Shown here: positions 1 to 9,165 of the stretch, in pieces
How the letters are laid out: each line of letters starts with the position of its first letter
Numbering within the stretch: the stretch's first letter is position 1
Assembly: GCA_030645475.1 (NCBI GenBank)
Contig: JAUSMA010000014.1
Coordinates: forward strand, 186,001-250,000
Length of the DNA stretch: 64,000 nt
Direction of reading: 5' to 3'
Origin: Nitrospirota bacterium
GTDB taxonomy: Bacteria; Nitrospirota; Nitrospiria; Nitrospirales; Nitrospiraceae
Position numbers and translations under genes: made by a program
Notes under the pieces: generated by a model
Database searches by the model: none
Seen by the model: only the letters and a program-made list of their open reading frames with translations
What the model was told of the DNA's origin: nothing

Positions 1-252
1 GCCGTACCGCAATACTTGTAACCCGCCGATATTCTCTCCTGTCAGAAACCGTTGAATCGGATTCCAGAACGCATCCTTCGACTCTCCGCTCAACGTGGCG
101 AAAATGACAATGCCCGATGTCGTCAACATCAGATACAGAAAGATGAGACTGGCCGGCAGCGGCGCCGAACCAGGGATATTGGGCACCACAAACTTCAAGA
201 TCGCATAGACGATCCCAATCAATATGACCGGCTTAAGCAACGAGCCCCCCAT
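1..252 (-). CDS. membrane protein of respiratory operon, C-terminus cut by window edge
   Basis: The first 84 residues are visible and the frame is open to base 1, so the 3' end lies outside the window. The start ATG at 252 is preceded by a strong ribosome site (GAGGAG, 5 bases away). Two hydrophobic stretches lie near residues 5-24 and 33-56, and no haem motif is seen in this part. It starts 10 bases after the stop of the cytochrome c gene at 263-886, so it is probably translated in the same operon and is likely a membrane partner of that respiratory assembly. I do not recognise the family. Confidence 0.7.
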   Translation of the reverse strand, partial: MGGSLLKPVILIGIVYAILKFVVPNIPGSAPLPASLIFLYLMLTTSGIVIFATLSGESKDAFWNPIQRFLTGENIGGLQVLRYG

Positions 253-262
253 ACGTTCCTCC

Positions 263-886
263 TCAGTGCGCTTGCGCCACGGCCACTGGACCGGATTGAG
301 CGACCTTCACCGGAGCGGCAGGCGCCTGTCCCGGCACTTCGAGTTCAGCCACATTCACGGAAATCGGCTCCCCGCTCATCTGTTGCAGGAATGCGATGAC
401 CGATAGAATTTCATTTTTGGAAAGCCCGATCGGGTTCTTATTGATGTAGGGCATCCTGGCTGGATATTCCTTCGGCTGGCCGCCATGGCGGTAGTCGAGA
501 TAGATATAGGCCTGCGGTTGCGTCAAGCTTTCAAACAGAAATTCACGGCTCAACTTGGCCCCGATTCCCTTGAGATCAGGGCATCGGGCGGACTCGCTCG
601 GGCCGATGGTATGGCAGAGCGCGCATTGGCCCTTGCTGAAGAAAATCTTCTGTCCGATGGTCGCCATATCGGTCGGCGTTTTGACCGTGGCGATGTCGAA
701 CTTCTCTTCCACCGGGGGCAACGACGCCATCTGCGGCACCGACAAGGCGACGAGCGTAAAGAGACCGAGTACGATCGCGACAAATCCAATGACCCGCACG
801 AATTGGGCGCGGACCAGGAGGAGGATCAGAGCCCCGCATCCGACTACCGTCAGCCCAATCAACTGCAATTTGACAACTTCGCTCAT
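263..886 (-). CDS. membrane-anchored mono-haem cytochrome c
   Basis: 207 residues. Two N-terminal membrane segments (about 7-26 and 31-52) anchor a periplasmic domain with one haem motif, CALCH (Cys88, Cys91, His92). Met145 in an ARMP context is the likely sixth haem ligand. This is a class I cytochrome c fold, expected to pass electrons on the periplasmic side. It lies 31 bases downstream of the bd-like oxidase gene in the same operon, so it may be the electron donor or a fixed subunit of that oxidase. Electron-transfer function is secure from the motif; its partner is inferred from position. Confidence 0.85.
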   Translation of the reverse strand: MSEVVKLQLIGLTVVGCGALILLLVRAQFVRVIGFVAIVLGLFTLVALSVPQMASLPPVEEKFDIATVKTPTDMATIGQKIFFSKGQCALCHTIGPSESARCPDLKGIGAKLSREFLFESLTQPQAYIYLDYRHGGQPKEYPARMPYINKNPIGLSKNEILSVIAFLQQMSGEPISVNVAELEVPGQAPAAPVKVAQSGPVAVAQAH

Positions 887-917
887 AAGACTCCTCTTGC
901 GAAATCGATCGCCTTAC

Positions 918-2696
918 TTAACTGTGCGATGCCTTCGCCTTATCGCTCATCGTGGCTACCCAGAAGATGAACGCGACAATCATGCAGAACAAGAAGGTGT
1001 TCAAGGCCATAATCCCGGCTGCATAACCCAGCGCCGGTGAAAATGCATATTGCGAGGAATCCCGAAGCACACCATACACATGCCAATGGACGCGCGATGA
1101 CGACCTGGCATATCCCATCAATGTCATCAGGAGGATGACCATGATCGCATTGAGGACCAGCGCGTACCCGGCCCGCGGAGGCATCTTGCCCCAGACCATT
1201 TCCGTCGTGGTCTTCGCGCTCTTCAGCAGCAGCGCGGTTAATGGCGTGATCGTCAACATGACGAAGAGCACGATCATGACCTGAGACGTTGAGAAGTAAT
1301 TGATCCGAATAATGGCCGGCACAAAGTAGCCCCAGACGCCCAGGACGACGACCGCGATACCAGCGAGGACCAGCAACGCACTCATCAGCGCTTTCGCGGC
1401 CTTTGCCCATCCGGCGGTCTCTTCCTTGCCCGCGCGCCAATACATGATAAAGCTCATGAACGTGACGAGAATCATGAGGTTCGAGACCGTCATCTTCGCC
1501 GACATGACGCCGAACACGCCAAGCAGCGGATGGTGGGTTCCTCCCATTTTTCTCGCTTCTTCCAAACTCGCCACGAGCGAGTGGGGCGTCATCCAGACGC
1601 CGAGGCAGAGCAGCAGGATAATCAACATCGACAACATCGACTTCCGATACTTCAACTCAGAGCCTGGAATACGATAGGTGATTCCCAGCCAGAAATAATA
1701 GTTCGATCCGAGAAACAGCACTCCGATGAGCATGGCCTGCAGAATGAACAGCCAGGAGAGGAAGCCTCCCATCAGCGTAATGCCCATCTGCTGGTTGTAC
1801 TGATAAATTTCGCGCATGAGCCAGTAGCCGGCAAAGGGAAGCGGCAAGAGACCGAACACCCCGATGAAATTTCCGACGTAGCCCATCCAATCGTAGTGAT
1901 CGCGCTCTTCTGCGTTTCTGGCAGAGAGATAGCGAATCCCGGCGTAGGCGCCGCAGATGTAACCGCCCAGCACCACGTTCGCAATCAAACGGTGAATGTT
2001 TACCGGCCACCAGGTTGGATTCCAGGTCGCAGCCCAGGCCCTGGCGATATCGGAGCCTTCGGCGAGCACAACCGGACTGGCCTGGAAGGTCGCCCAGGAG
2101 TTCGGCACAATCATGATGAAGAACGCGAAGAAGTTCAGCATGAAGCCGAGGAAAATGTGGAACGTCTTCTTGTGGCCGTCTTGCATCGCATCCCAGCCAT
2201 ACCAATAGAGATACAGCGTGGCGGTCTCCACCAGGAAGAGGAGACAATAGACGATGAAAGACGGGAAGAAAATATCCGTCAGATAGTTCATCAACTTGGG
2301 ATAGAACGAGATCAGCAGGAACAAGAGAATGCCGCCGAAGAGCGCCGTCGTGGCATAGGCGGATGTCAGGAGCTTGGTGAACTCTTTCGCAAGTTTGTCA
2401 TAGCGCTTTTCGCCCGTCTTCCAGGCCACGACTTCGCACAACCAGGCGAAAATCGGAACACCCAAGACGAACCCTGCGAGCAGCAAATGCAACTGCGCGA
2501 CAACCCAGACGAGGTTGCGGCTGCCGATGTAGGGAATGTCGCGATACTCGGTCGCGGCGGCCGGTGCGACATCTGCGCCAAAGGCCAGCGCGGGAAGGCT
2601 GAGCAGGCCCACGGCCCACAACAGCGCTGAGAACATCCCCCCATGACCGCGGCCGGCCTGGAGAAGTCTCTGAATCCATCCACCCTGTTGTTGCAT
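918..2696 (-). CDS. cytochrome bd-like oxidase subunit I homologue (copy 2 of the operon)
   Basis: 592 residues from the ATG at 2696. That start has a textbook ribosome site (GAGGTGA, 5 bases away); a GTG at 2720 would add eight residues and has no such site. After a hydrophobic leader, many membrane helices follow. His70 (in AQLHLLLAG) and His235 (in NIHRLIAN) sit where CydA haem-ligand histidines lie, and Glu157 (in LVETATLY) resembles the conserved acidic position. No long quinol-binding loop and no CydB gene are evident, so the electron donor could be cytochrome c rather than quinol. Its paralogue lies at 6653-8356. Such bd-like proteins are known in Nitrospira and proposed as terminal oxidases; the reaction is not provable from sequence. 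Confidence 0.82.
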   Translation of the reverse strand: MQQQGGWIQRLLQAGRGHGGMFSALLWAVGLLSLPALAFGADVAPAAATEYRDIPYIGSRNLVWVVAQLHLLLAGFVLGVPIFAWLCEVVAWKTGEKRYDKLAKEFTKLLTSAYATTALFGGILLFLLISFYPKLMNYLTDIFFPSFIVYCLLFLVETATLYLYWYGWDAMQDGHKKTFHIFLGFMLNFFAFFIMIVPNSWATFQASPVVLAEGSDIARAWAATWNPTWWPVNIHRLIANVVLGGYICGAYAGIRYLSARNAEERDHYDWMGYVGNFIGVFGLLPLPFAGYWLMREIYQYNQQMGITLMGGFLSWLFILQAMLIGVLFLGSNYYFWLGITYRIPGSELKYRKSMLSMLIILLLCLGVWMTPHSLVASLEEARKMGGTHHPLLGVFGVMSAKMTVSNLMILVTFMSFIMYWRAGKEETAGWAKAAKALMSALLVLAGIAVVVLGVWGYFVPAIIRINYFSTSQVMIVLFVMLTITPLTALLLKSAKTTTEMVWGKMPPRAGYALVLNAIMVILLMTLMGYARSSSRVHWHVYGVLRDSSQYAFSPALGYAAGIMALNTFLFCMIVAFIFWVATMSDKAKASHS

Positions 2697-2721
2697 GCCC
2701 CTCACCTCATCATCTCCCACG

Positions 2722-3729
2722 TTACGGTTTCTTGGCGGCAGGCGGAGCCGGTGCGGTTGCCGCCGGCGCTTTCACTGCATCTTTGCCTGCCTTGCCCTTA
2801 CTCTTGTCTTTTTCCAGTTCGGCTTCCGCCTGCTGTTTCTCCAGCAACTCAACCTGCGCTGTCAGCTGCGCCAGCATCTTCTCATCTTTATTGAGCGTCT
2901 CAAGCGGTTTAAACGCAGGGACGGCTTTGACTTCGGGCTTTTTACAACAGTCGTGCGGGTGTGGCGTGAATACCGGGAGGGAAGACCAGAAAAGGAGCGA
3001 CAGGATCACGGCCCCGCCGGTCAAGGCCGTCAGCATCAATCCTTGATCCGCCGGCACCCGCATCAGGTCCCAGCGAGTAATCAACCCTTGATAGTTTTCC
3101 GACGCAGGCCCAGCCGACTCCACCGTGCCACGAATCATCCGTCCGACCAGCGAAAGGCCGACGACTAACAATGCGATCAAAACCCCTGAGGCCACCCCGC
3201 CCCACAAAGTCAGTTCTATGCTGATTTTCTCCGCGACGGGAACGCCCTTCAGCATCTCCATTTCGAATAACGAATGGCTGATCGCAATGGCGTTTTCGGT
3301 GGTCGCGCTCACTGCGATCCAGAGGATCGGCAAGAAGATCCCCCCGACCAATGCACATTTCCACCAGAGCGTCAGCCCCAATCCCTCTGGCGGTTCACGC
3401 CGCAGCCGTTCGAGGAAAAATGTCCGCCCCACAACCCCGAGCGCCCAGATGTCGATCGGGATCGACAACAAAAACAGCAACGCAATGCCGACGCCTTCAC
3501 CGAGATGGGATTCCAATCCCAGCGTAATCGTCGGAAGCGCAAAGACGGTGACCGGGCTCGTCAGCAGCATCAGGAATGCGAGACCTATTCTCGTTTCAAA
3601 ATGCACCATCCCCAGCGCTAGAAAGAGCAGGACGAAGGCAAGCTTGATCGGCAAGCCGGTCCAGAAGGCAGGCCAAAGAATGCCGAACCCGAGCTTCGTA
3701 GGAGACATTGATTCGCGTTCGTCGCTCAT
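2722..3729 (-). CDS. polytopic membrane protein with helical Ala/Lys-rich C-terminal tail
   Basis: 335 residues. About six membrane segments fill residues 10-245, followed by a short HPHDCCKKP segment and a charged helical tail (about 265-310) likely to form a coiled coil. The last 25 residues are rich in Ala, Pro and Lys. No haem or metal motif is clear apart from the His/Cys pair in HPHDCC, which could bind a metal. It lies between cytochrome b and the second bd-like oxidase, 30 bases after the cytochrome b stop, so a structural or assembly role in the complex is the simplest guess. I do not recognise a named family. An internal ATG at 3708 is an alternative start; neither has a strong ribosome site. 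Confidence 0.75.
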   Translation of the reverse strand: MSDERESMSPTKLGFGILWPAFWTGLPIKLAFVLLFLALGMVHFETRIGLAFLMLLTSPVTVFALPTITLGLESHLGEGVGIALLFLLSIPIDIWALGVVGRTFFLERLRREPPEGLGLTLWWKCALVGGIFLPILWIAVSATTENAIAISHSLFEMEMLKGVPVAEKISIELTLWGGVASGVLIALLVVGLSLVGRMIRGTVESAGPASENYQGLITRWDLMRVPADQGLMLTALTGGAVILSLLFWSSLPVFTPHPHDCCKKPEVKAVPAFKPLETLNKDEKMLAQLTAQVELLEKQQAEAELEKDKSKGKAGKDAVKAPAATAPAPPAAKKP

Positions 3730-3759
3730 AACAAACAGAGTCCGTTCTGCGAGAGGCCG

Positions 3760-4872
3760 CTAGTCCAAAAACTCTCGGTTGATAATGGCAGAGATCGTGA
3801 AGATCAAGATCGCAGCCATGACCACCACCCATCCGATCAGGGCGATGGGGCGCTTGAAAATATTCCGTTCGGGATCGCGGTCGAAGAAGGGCAAGGCGGC
3901 TAACAGCGCCATAAACGCTCCCGGCAACACCATGGCGCCGAGCATTTGGCCCATCTCGCCCGAGAACATCTTAAGTCGCAGCAACTGGAACAGGAAGAGG
4001 AAGTACCACTCCGGCTCCGGATGATAATCGCCCGGATCAGGCGTCGCCTCTTCCAATAAGACCACAGGCTCCCAGAAGGCCAAGGCGCAGATACAGGCAA
4101 AAACCGCCGCCATGCCGACGATGTCTTTCCAAATCTGCCGTGGGAAAAAGTAGTCGGTCTTCGCCTTCAGTTCTTCCGGAGTGCCCCGGAATGGACCAGC
4201 CGGTCCGGCCGATCTAAAGAGGAACAAATGCAGCCCGGCCAGCCCCATCAGGGCTGCAGGGAGCACCATCACGTGGATGACGAAGAACCGGCTCAGCGTC
4301 ATTTGGCCGGGAGTTGCGCCTCCCTTGAGGAATCGCGCCATGAAGTCGCCGAGCAGCGGCGTCTTGTCGAGAATTTCTACACCGACCGTCGTGGCCCAAT
4401 AGGCTCGCTGATCCCACGGCAGCAAATAACCAGTGAAACCGAACCCCATGACGATACCGAAGAGACCGAGCCCGACCAGCCAGACCAGCTCACGGGGTTT
4501 CTTGTAGGCGCCCCAGAGAAAGACTTGGGAAATATGCGCAAACACACAGACCACCATGGCCGTGGAACCCCAGAAATGGTAGCTCAGCAGGAACCAGCCG
4601 TAGTCCACGTCATGCAGAATGTATTGGGTACTGGCGTAGGCATGGTCGGCGGTGGGGACGTAGTAGAACATCAGCAGCACGCCCGTGACCGCCTGCATGA
4701 TGAAGATAAACAACAGCACCGACCCGAAGACATAGGCCCAACGAGAGCCGCCAGGGACCGGCTCATTGAGCATCTTGGCGGCCAGGAGCTTCAGGCCGAC
4801 CCGTTCATCGACAAAATCGATCACTTTTTCAAGGATCGTGGTTGGTGCGCTAGGAGAAGGGGTGTGGCTCAT
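3760..4872 (-). CDS. cytochrome b of a bc/b6f-type complex
   Basis: 370 residues, combining the haem-binding N-terminal half and the quinol-site C-terminal half. Haem ligands are His99/His113 and His200/His215. The second pair has 14 residues between the histidines, the b6 pattern, rather than the 13 typical of mitochondrial cytochrome b. The PEWY quinol-oxidation motif is at 287-290. With the Rieske gene directly upstream (stop and start adjacent, 4872/4873) it forms a quinol:cytochrome c oxidoreductase. In nitrite oxidisers such a complex may also run in reverse to reduce quinone; that is inference. Confidence 0.95.
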   Translation of the reverse strand: MSHTPSPSAPTTILEKVIDFVDERVGLKLLAAKMLNEPVPGGSRWAYVFGSVLLFIFIMQAVTGVLLMFYYVPTADHAYASTQYILHDVDYGWFLLSYHFWGSTAMVVCVFAHISQVFLWGAYKKPRELVWLVGLGLFGIVMGFGFTGYLLPWDQRAYWATTVGVEILDKTPLLGDFMARFLKGGATPGQMTLSRFFVIHVMVLPAALMGLAGLHLFLFRSAGPAGPFRGTPEELKAKTDYFFPRQIWKDIVGMAAVFACICALAFWEPVVLLEEATPDPGDYHPEPEWYFLFLFQLLRLKMFSGEMGQMLGAMVLPGAFMALLAALPFFDRDPERNIFKRPIALIGWVVVMAAILIFTISAIINREFLD

Positions 4873-5805
4873 CTAGACAATCCGCGTTTGGGACTTCGTC
4901 CCGGCTTTGAATTCCATATCGATAATTTGCACCTCACCGCTCGCGGACACCTGGATAGGCAATGGGTCGAGGGGACGGGGAGCAGGACCGTCCAAGACCG
5001 TGCCGGCCGCATCATAGATGCTTAAATGGCAGGGACACAAGAAGACTTGTCCCAGCACTTTATGCTGCCGCCATTTAAATCCACATCCAAGGTGAGGACA
5101 TTTACCTGAAAAGGCGATGTAGGGCACGTCCTTCTTATTGGTCCAGATCGTCTTTCCGGTGCCGTCCCGGAACTCCATATCTTTTCCCTGGTATACCTTT
5201 TCGAGGACTGCCGGCGTCGCTTTTAAGATCCACACATTCTTCTCGATCTCGGCTTCAGGCAGATAGGCCTCTTTGACCTTGCGCTTGAACTTGAACTGCG
5301 TCCCCGCATCGTCTGCCTTGATCTTCCCGATGTTACCGATCTTGAGCCATCCGTTGTCGAACGGGGCATACATCGGCTTCATCAAGTACTTCAATACGGG
5401 GAAGGCCAACGGCAATCCAATAAACAATCCGATCACGTGGGTCAGGTTTGCAAAGAAAGTCCGCCGCTTGACGCTCTTCTCCAACTCGGGAAACGGCACC
5501 AGGACTTCACCAGGCGAGACATGAAGATGGTCTTCAATGTGCGGAATCTCCACCTCATGCAGCGTGACATACTCATCACGCTTGAACGGCGGCAATGCAC
5601 TCACTTCAGAGGCAGACGACCGCAGCTGCACCACCTCGTCCGTGACGGTCTGCACCAGGCCCATCGCGACTTGCCGCTCGCCCGCACCGTTCAACGACAC
5701 CACGAGATGGCTGATCTCACGGGTCAGCGGATCCATGATGATCTTCGTCACGTCACCGACTTCTTGATCCGCACAGCGGACTTTGGATTTCAGTTTAGGC
5801 TGCAT
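4873..5805 (-). CDS. Rieske iron-sulfur protein with PRC-barrel-like N-terminal domain
   Basis: 310 residues. Residues 1-100 look like a small beta-rich PRC-barrel-type domain (KVRCADQEVGDVT start, then LTREISHLVV). A membrane anchor lies at about 117-140. The C-terminal Rieske domain holds the [2Fe-2S] ligands Cys236, His238, Cys257 and His260, with Cys241 and Cys259 as the disulfide pair. Ordinary Rieske proteins start with a short tail before the anchor, so the extra 100-residue cytoplasmic domain is unusual. It precedes cytochrome b without a gap and follows the anchored cytochrome c gene by one base. The Rieske assignment is firm; the PRC-barrel call rests on pattern recognition only. 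Confidence 0.92.
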   Translation of the reverse strand: MQPKLKSKVRCADQEVGDVTKIIMDPLTREISHLVVSLNGAGERQVAMGLVQTVTDEVVQLRSSASEVSALPPFKRDEYVTLHEVEIPHIEDHLHVSPGEVLVPFPELEKSVKRRTFFANLTHVIGLFIGLPLAFPVLKYLMKPMYAPFDNGWLKIGNIGKIKADDAGTQFKFKRKVKEAYLPEAEIEKNVWILKATPAVLEKVYQGKDMEFRDGTGKTIWTNKKDVPYIAFSGKCPHLGCGFKWRQHKVLGQVFLCPCHLSIYDAAGTVLDGPAPRPLDPLPIQVSASGEVQIIDMEFKAGTKSQTRIV

Positions 5806-5806
5806 G

Positions 5807-6613
5807 CTACTTCTTCTTAATCGGCTTTGGCGTATTCACCGATGTATTCTTGAATGTCCCGAGCCAGGAGGCGAGCGCCACGACGTCCTTCTCCTCCATC
5901 AAGTCCTTGTACTTGTCCGGCATCTTGCCCTTCTCGTACTCCTTCTCGAATCCTTCCGCCATGAAACTCTTGGGATCGAGGATCTTCTGCTTGATGTCGT
6001 CGACAGAGAGATAGGTGGCGATGTTATCGAGTTCAGGGCCGCGCTTCTTCCCGCCTTCCCCCTTCAACTTGTGGCAGTTATAACATTCCTGTAATTGCCA
6101 CTGCTCCTCACCCAGCTTCATGAAATCTCCGGTTGCCGCACCGGATGTTGCCGGGGTCGATCCGGAAGCTCCAGCCGGCTGGTCTTTTGTCGCCTGGTCT
6201 CCACCTACTGCCTTGAGGCGCACCGTTAAGGCTTTTACTTGCTCATCGAGGGCCTTCGCCCGCGCGATCAACTCCTCAGCTTTCCCCTGTTGAGTCGCTG
6301 CAAACTTGGGCTTCAAGATCTTGGCGATCTTTCCCTTCTCATCTTCCGGATCGTACTGCGGCCACATCGAGGCACCGGAAATGTACACCGTGCAGAGCAC
6401 GATATAGAACACCACCAACACGATGACGGACTTCAGTCCGCTCATCGGAGTAAGTGCCGGCGCATCCAGGATCATGAACACGACCGCTCCCAGCATCGCA
6501 TATGCGAAGAACATCATCTGGAAGATGACAGGGAACTCGAGGGCTCGCGTCGCACCGACCAGTGCGCCGCCCACCACCAAACCGATCATCAGCTTCTTAA
6601 TCACATTCCCCAT
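5807..6613 (-). CDS. membrane-anchored cytochrome c of the bc complex
   Basis: 268 residues with three hydrophobic segments (about 8-22, 28-50, 61-82), an Ala/Gln-rich linker (about 105-165) and a C-terminal haem domain. The haem motif is CYNCH (Cys177, Cys180, His181), with a Met in GKMPDKY as the likely sixth ligand. The C-terminus is basic (PKPIKKK). Directly ahead of the Rieske gene (one-base gap), it probably takes the role of cytochrome c1 in this complex. It resembles the split membrane-plus-haem arrangement of non-proteobacterial bc complexes. Confidence 0.88.
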   Translation of the reverse strand: MGNVIKKLMIGLVVGGALVGATRALEFPVIFQMMFFAYAMLGAVVFMILDAPALTPMSGLKSVIVLVVFYIVLCTVYISGASMWPQYDPEDEKGKIAKILKPKFAATQQGKAEELIARAKALDEQVKALTVRLKAVGGDQATKDQPAGASGSTPATSGAATGDFMKLGEEQWQLQECYNCHKLKGEGGKKRGPELDNIATYLSVDDIKQKILDPKSFMAEGFEKEYEKGKMPDKYKDLMEEKDVVALASWLGTFKNTSVNTPKPIKKK

Positions 6614-6652
6614 ACAGATCCTCTTTCCTTCAGTAGGCGTTCCGCACCCTGG

Positions 6653-8356
6653 TTACTTACTCCCGGCAGGGACTGGACTACCCTCAGGTGCATGCCCCTT
6701 CGAATCGGAAGGCCGAAGGGTCACGATAATCGCGAAACTGACGACGGCGTAAAAGACGACTGTAATCCCGGTAATCCACCAGGCGGAATAGGACAACGTC
6801 GGCGTGAAGGATTCCGCGGTGAAGTCCGGCAACAGATTGTAGGTGTGGTAATACTTCCGCAGCAACGAGCGAACCGCACCCATCAGACCCATCGTCCAAA
6901 TTGCGCTGAAGGCCAGGAAGATCAAGACAAACTGGGAGGCAAAATCGATCTTGCCCCAAACAATCGTGCCCTGACTGATGGCCCGGTTATAAATGACGTA
7001 ATTGACGACCGTGACGAAGACCAACGTAAATGCGGCTGAATTCTTCGCCGGCATCAACGCCAGGAAGTTCCAATCTGACGGCAACTCCAACTCCGCCACC
7101 AGCTTGGCCCCTGTCGGCACGAAGCCATGGGGCGTGAGCCAGATAGCATCGCCGACGACGACCATCAAGAATCCGACCTTGATCACGGTCCGCGCAGATA
7201 CCGTCAGCGGGATGAACCGGCCTACGGTGAACGGGGCCAACAACAGCGGAAGCAGGAAGGCCAGCGAGGTCGGATCAGGAACCGGATAATCCGTCATCAC
7301 CTTGGTCATCACTAAGGGCAGCAAGACCATCACGACAGGAGCCAGGATCGTCATCCGAACCTTTTCGACTCCCTCGATCCGCTTCATGCTGAGCCAGATA
7401 TAGTAATTACTCGCCAGGAAGATGAGGCCGATCATCGCGCCCTGCATTTCGAAAAACATCGAGAGCTGGTCGGCCATCATATACGGACAGATCGACGCAT
7501 CGTAATCGCAGAGCTCGTAGGCCAACAGATAGCCCATGAACGGCAGGAACAGCAACGCGCCCACACCGATCAGGTTGCCGACAAATCCCATCCAATCGTA
7601 GTAGGCTCGCTCCTCGTCCTTCTTCGCTCCCATGAACATGTAGGCGGCGATCAGACCGGCGACAAACCCGCCGAACGTCACGTTACCGACGAGGCGGTGG
7701 AGATTGAGCGGCATCCAGCTATAGTTGAAGATCTTGTCCCACAAACTCGCGGTCGCGAGGAACTCTTGCGGCGAGATACCCTCGGCCTTCACCGGCGTAT
7801 TCATAAACGAGGTCGGACCATCGATGACGAACAGCGTGATCGTGCCGATCAAATTCAAGAGCACCCCAAGGGCGATATGACGGGCCTTCTTTTCGCCCTT
7901 CCAGGAATCCCAGGTGTAGAAATACATGTACAGCAAGATGGTCTCGCTGATGAACAGCAACGGGTAGATCACCGCGAATAGCAGATAGAAGTGATTGATC
8001 AGCCACGTCGTGAACTGTGGGTAGGTCGCGAGCAGCACGAATATAAAGAGGCCCCCGGTGAGGGCGGTCATGCTGTAGAGAATGACCGTAACCTTCGTGA
8101 CCTCTTTGGCTAAACGATCGTACCGTGGATCCTGCTTTCGATACCCCAACCATTCCGAGATCACGACAAAGATTGGGGCACCGAGAATGAATCCCGCAAA
8201 CAGGATGTGAAGCTGGGCGACGATCCATACCGCGGTCCGATTCCCCGTATAAGGGAACTCCACGGGTGACGCGCCAGGAGCTTGGGCATACGCCACGCCT
8301 CCGAACAACGCCAGAAGCGCGAATGCCGCCATGAGACTGCGCTGCCACGTTTTCAT
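6653..8356 (-). CDS. cytochrome bd-like oxidase subunit I homologue (copy 1)
   Basis: 567 residues. A leader with a possible signal-peptidase site (AYA before QAPG) is followed by a multi-helix membrane protein. His50 (in AQLHILFAG) and His220 (in LNLHRLVGN) match the CydA haem-ligand positions, and Glu139 (in ISETILLY) the conserved acid. It is clearly paralogous to 918-2696: the same AQLH, NLHR and YYDWMG(F/Y)VGN(L/F)IGV blocks occur in both. No CydB partner is present. Placement between two cytochrome c genes suggests cytochrome-linked electron input or a structural role in a supercomplex; both are inference. Confidence 0.85.
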   Translation of the reverse strand: MKTWQRSLMAAFALLALFGGVAYAQAPGASPVEFPYTGNRTAVWIVAQLHILFAGFILGAPIFVVISEWLGYRKQDPRYDRLAKEVTKVTVILYSMTALTGGLFIFVLLATYPQFTTWLINHFYLLFAVIYPLLFISETILLYMYFYTWDSWKGEKKARHIALGVLLNLIGTITLFVIDGPTSFMNTPVKAEGISPQEFLATASLWDKIFNYSWMPLNLHRLVGNVTFGGFVAGLIAAYMFMGAKKDEERAYYDWMGFVGNLIGVGALLFLPFMGYLLAYELCDYDASICPYMMADQLSMFFEMQGAMIGLIFLASNYYIWLSMKRIEGVEKVRMTILAPVVMVLLPLVMTKVMTDYPVPDPTSLAFLLPLLLAPFTVGRFIPLTVSARTVIKVGFLMVVVGDAIWLTPHGFVPTGAKLVAELELPSDWNFLALMPAKNSAAFTLVFVTVVNYVIYNRAISQGTIVWGKIDFASQFVLIFLAFSAIWTMGLMGAVRSLLRKYYHTYNLLPDFTAESFTPTLSYSAWWITGITVVFYAVVSFAIIVTLRPSDSKGHAPEGSPVPAGSK

Positions 8357-8394
8357 GATGTTTCGCCGCCCCTCCTCACTAGATTGATATCAGC

Positions 8395-8961
8395 TTACTT
8401 GCCTGCCGGTGCCGGAGCAGCGGGAGCTGCAGCTGGTGCCGCTGCGGGAGCCGCGGCCGGAGCCGCAGGAGCAGCCGACACGCCCGCCGCATCAACCCAG
8501 GACTTCTTCTCGGTGTCCCAAGCTTTACCGGCTAACCCAAAGTTCCGCTCAAACAAGACGAGCTTCCAGCGATCTTCATCCGACAGCTTGCTCTTCCAGG
8601 CCTTCATCTTCGTATTGGGCACCCCTTCTGAAATTCTCCAGAACCACACGGAATCTGAATAGAGGCCCATCCGATCGCCCTTACGGAAGTCACGGGCGCC
8701 AGCCTTGACCGGCTTGCCGTCCTTGCCATGGCAACTCGCGCAATTCACATCGGGGTTCGTGTCGCCGATGAAAAGCTTCCGCCCCTCTTCCAACTTGGCG
8801 GCATCAGTCCACCAACCGGCAGGCATATGTTTATCTGCATACTCGGCAGGCGCTGGAGGCGGCGGAACGACCGGCCCCTCACTCTCTCCACCACCGCACG
8901 CCGCCAGAAAGAGCCCCGCTCCCAACACCACCGCTAACTGCGCAAATTTCATCTGTTTCAT
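8395..8961 (-). CDS. lipoprotein mono-haem cytochrome c
   Basis: 188 residues. A signal peptide ends in the lipobox LAAC, with Cys22 the lipidated residue. A Pro-rich linker follows, then a haem motif CASCH (Cys74, Cys77, His78), with a Met in NTKMKAW as the likely sixth ligand. The C-terminal 30 residues are a low-complexity Ala/Pro repeat (AAPAAAP units). It is the first gene of the respiratory operon; a ribosome site (AAGGAG) stands 13 bases ahead of the start. As a membrane-tethered periplasmic electron carrier it could link the bc complex to the bd-like oxidase encoded next. Confidence 0.88.
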   Translation of the reverse strand: MKQMKFAQLAVVLGAGLFLAACGGGESEGPVVPPPPAPAEYADKHMPAGWWTDAAKLEEGRKLFIGDTNPDVNCASCHGKDGKPVKAGARDFRKGDRMGLYSDSVWFWRISEGVPNTKMKAWKSKLSDEDRWKLVLFERNFGLAGKAWDTEKKSWVDAAGVSAAPAAPAAAPAAAPAAAPAAPAPAGK

Positions 8962-9023
8962 ATCTGTTCCCTACTCCTTTTTTCGCAACCACATCGATAA
9001 CGTTTCACTTTCGCACCAAGACG

Positions 9024-9068
9024 AAAAAAAACGCTTTCACCGGGAGGATAATCTCCCCTGCAAAAGCG
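9024..9068 (-). terminator. rho-independent terminator after 9166-9705
   Basis: Read on the minus strand: an outer CGCTTT/AAAGCG stem, an inner GGGGAG-type/CTCCC-type stem and then eight T residues. It lies about 100 bases past the stop of 9166-9705 and some 60 bases before the start of the cytochrome operon, so that operon should have its own promoter in 8962-9023. I could not pick out a convincing promoter there. Confidence 0.8.
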
Positions 9069-9165
9069 CTGATCCCAACGAGTCCTCTAACGCCACTCGT
9101 ACCCCCTACCAACATCAACCCACTAATCCAGCGGGACACATAATCCGCCCCACGGATCGCTTCGG

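Noticed and set aside
1530-2630. Long plus-strand open frame opposite the bd-like oxidase gene
   Set aside because: It mirrors a clear membrane-protein gene; its product is an Arg/Glu/Gln-rich string with no domain, typical of a shadow frame in GC-rich DNA.
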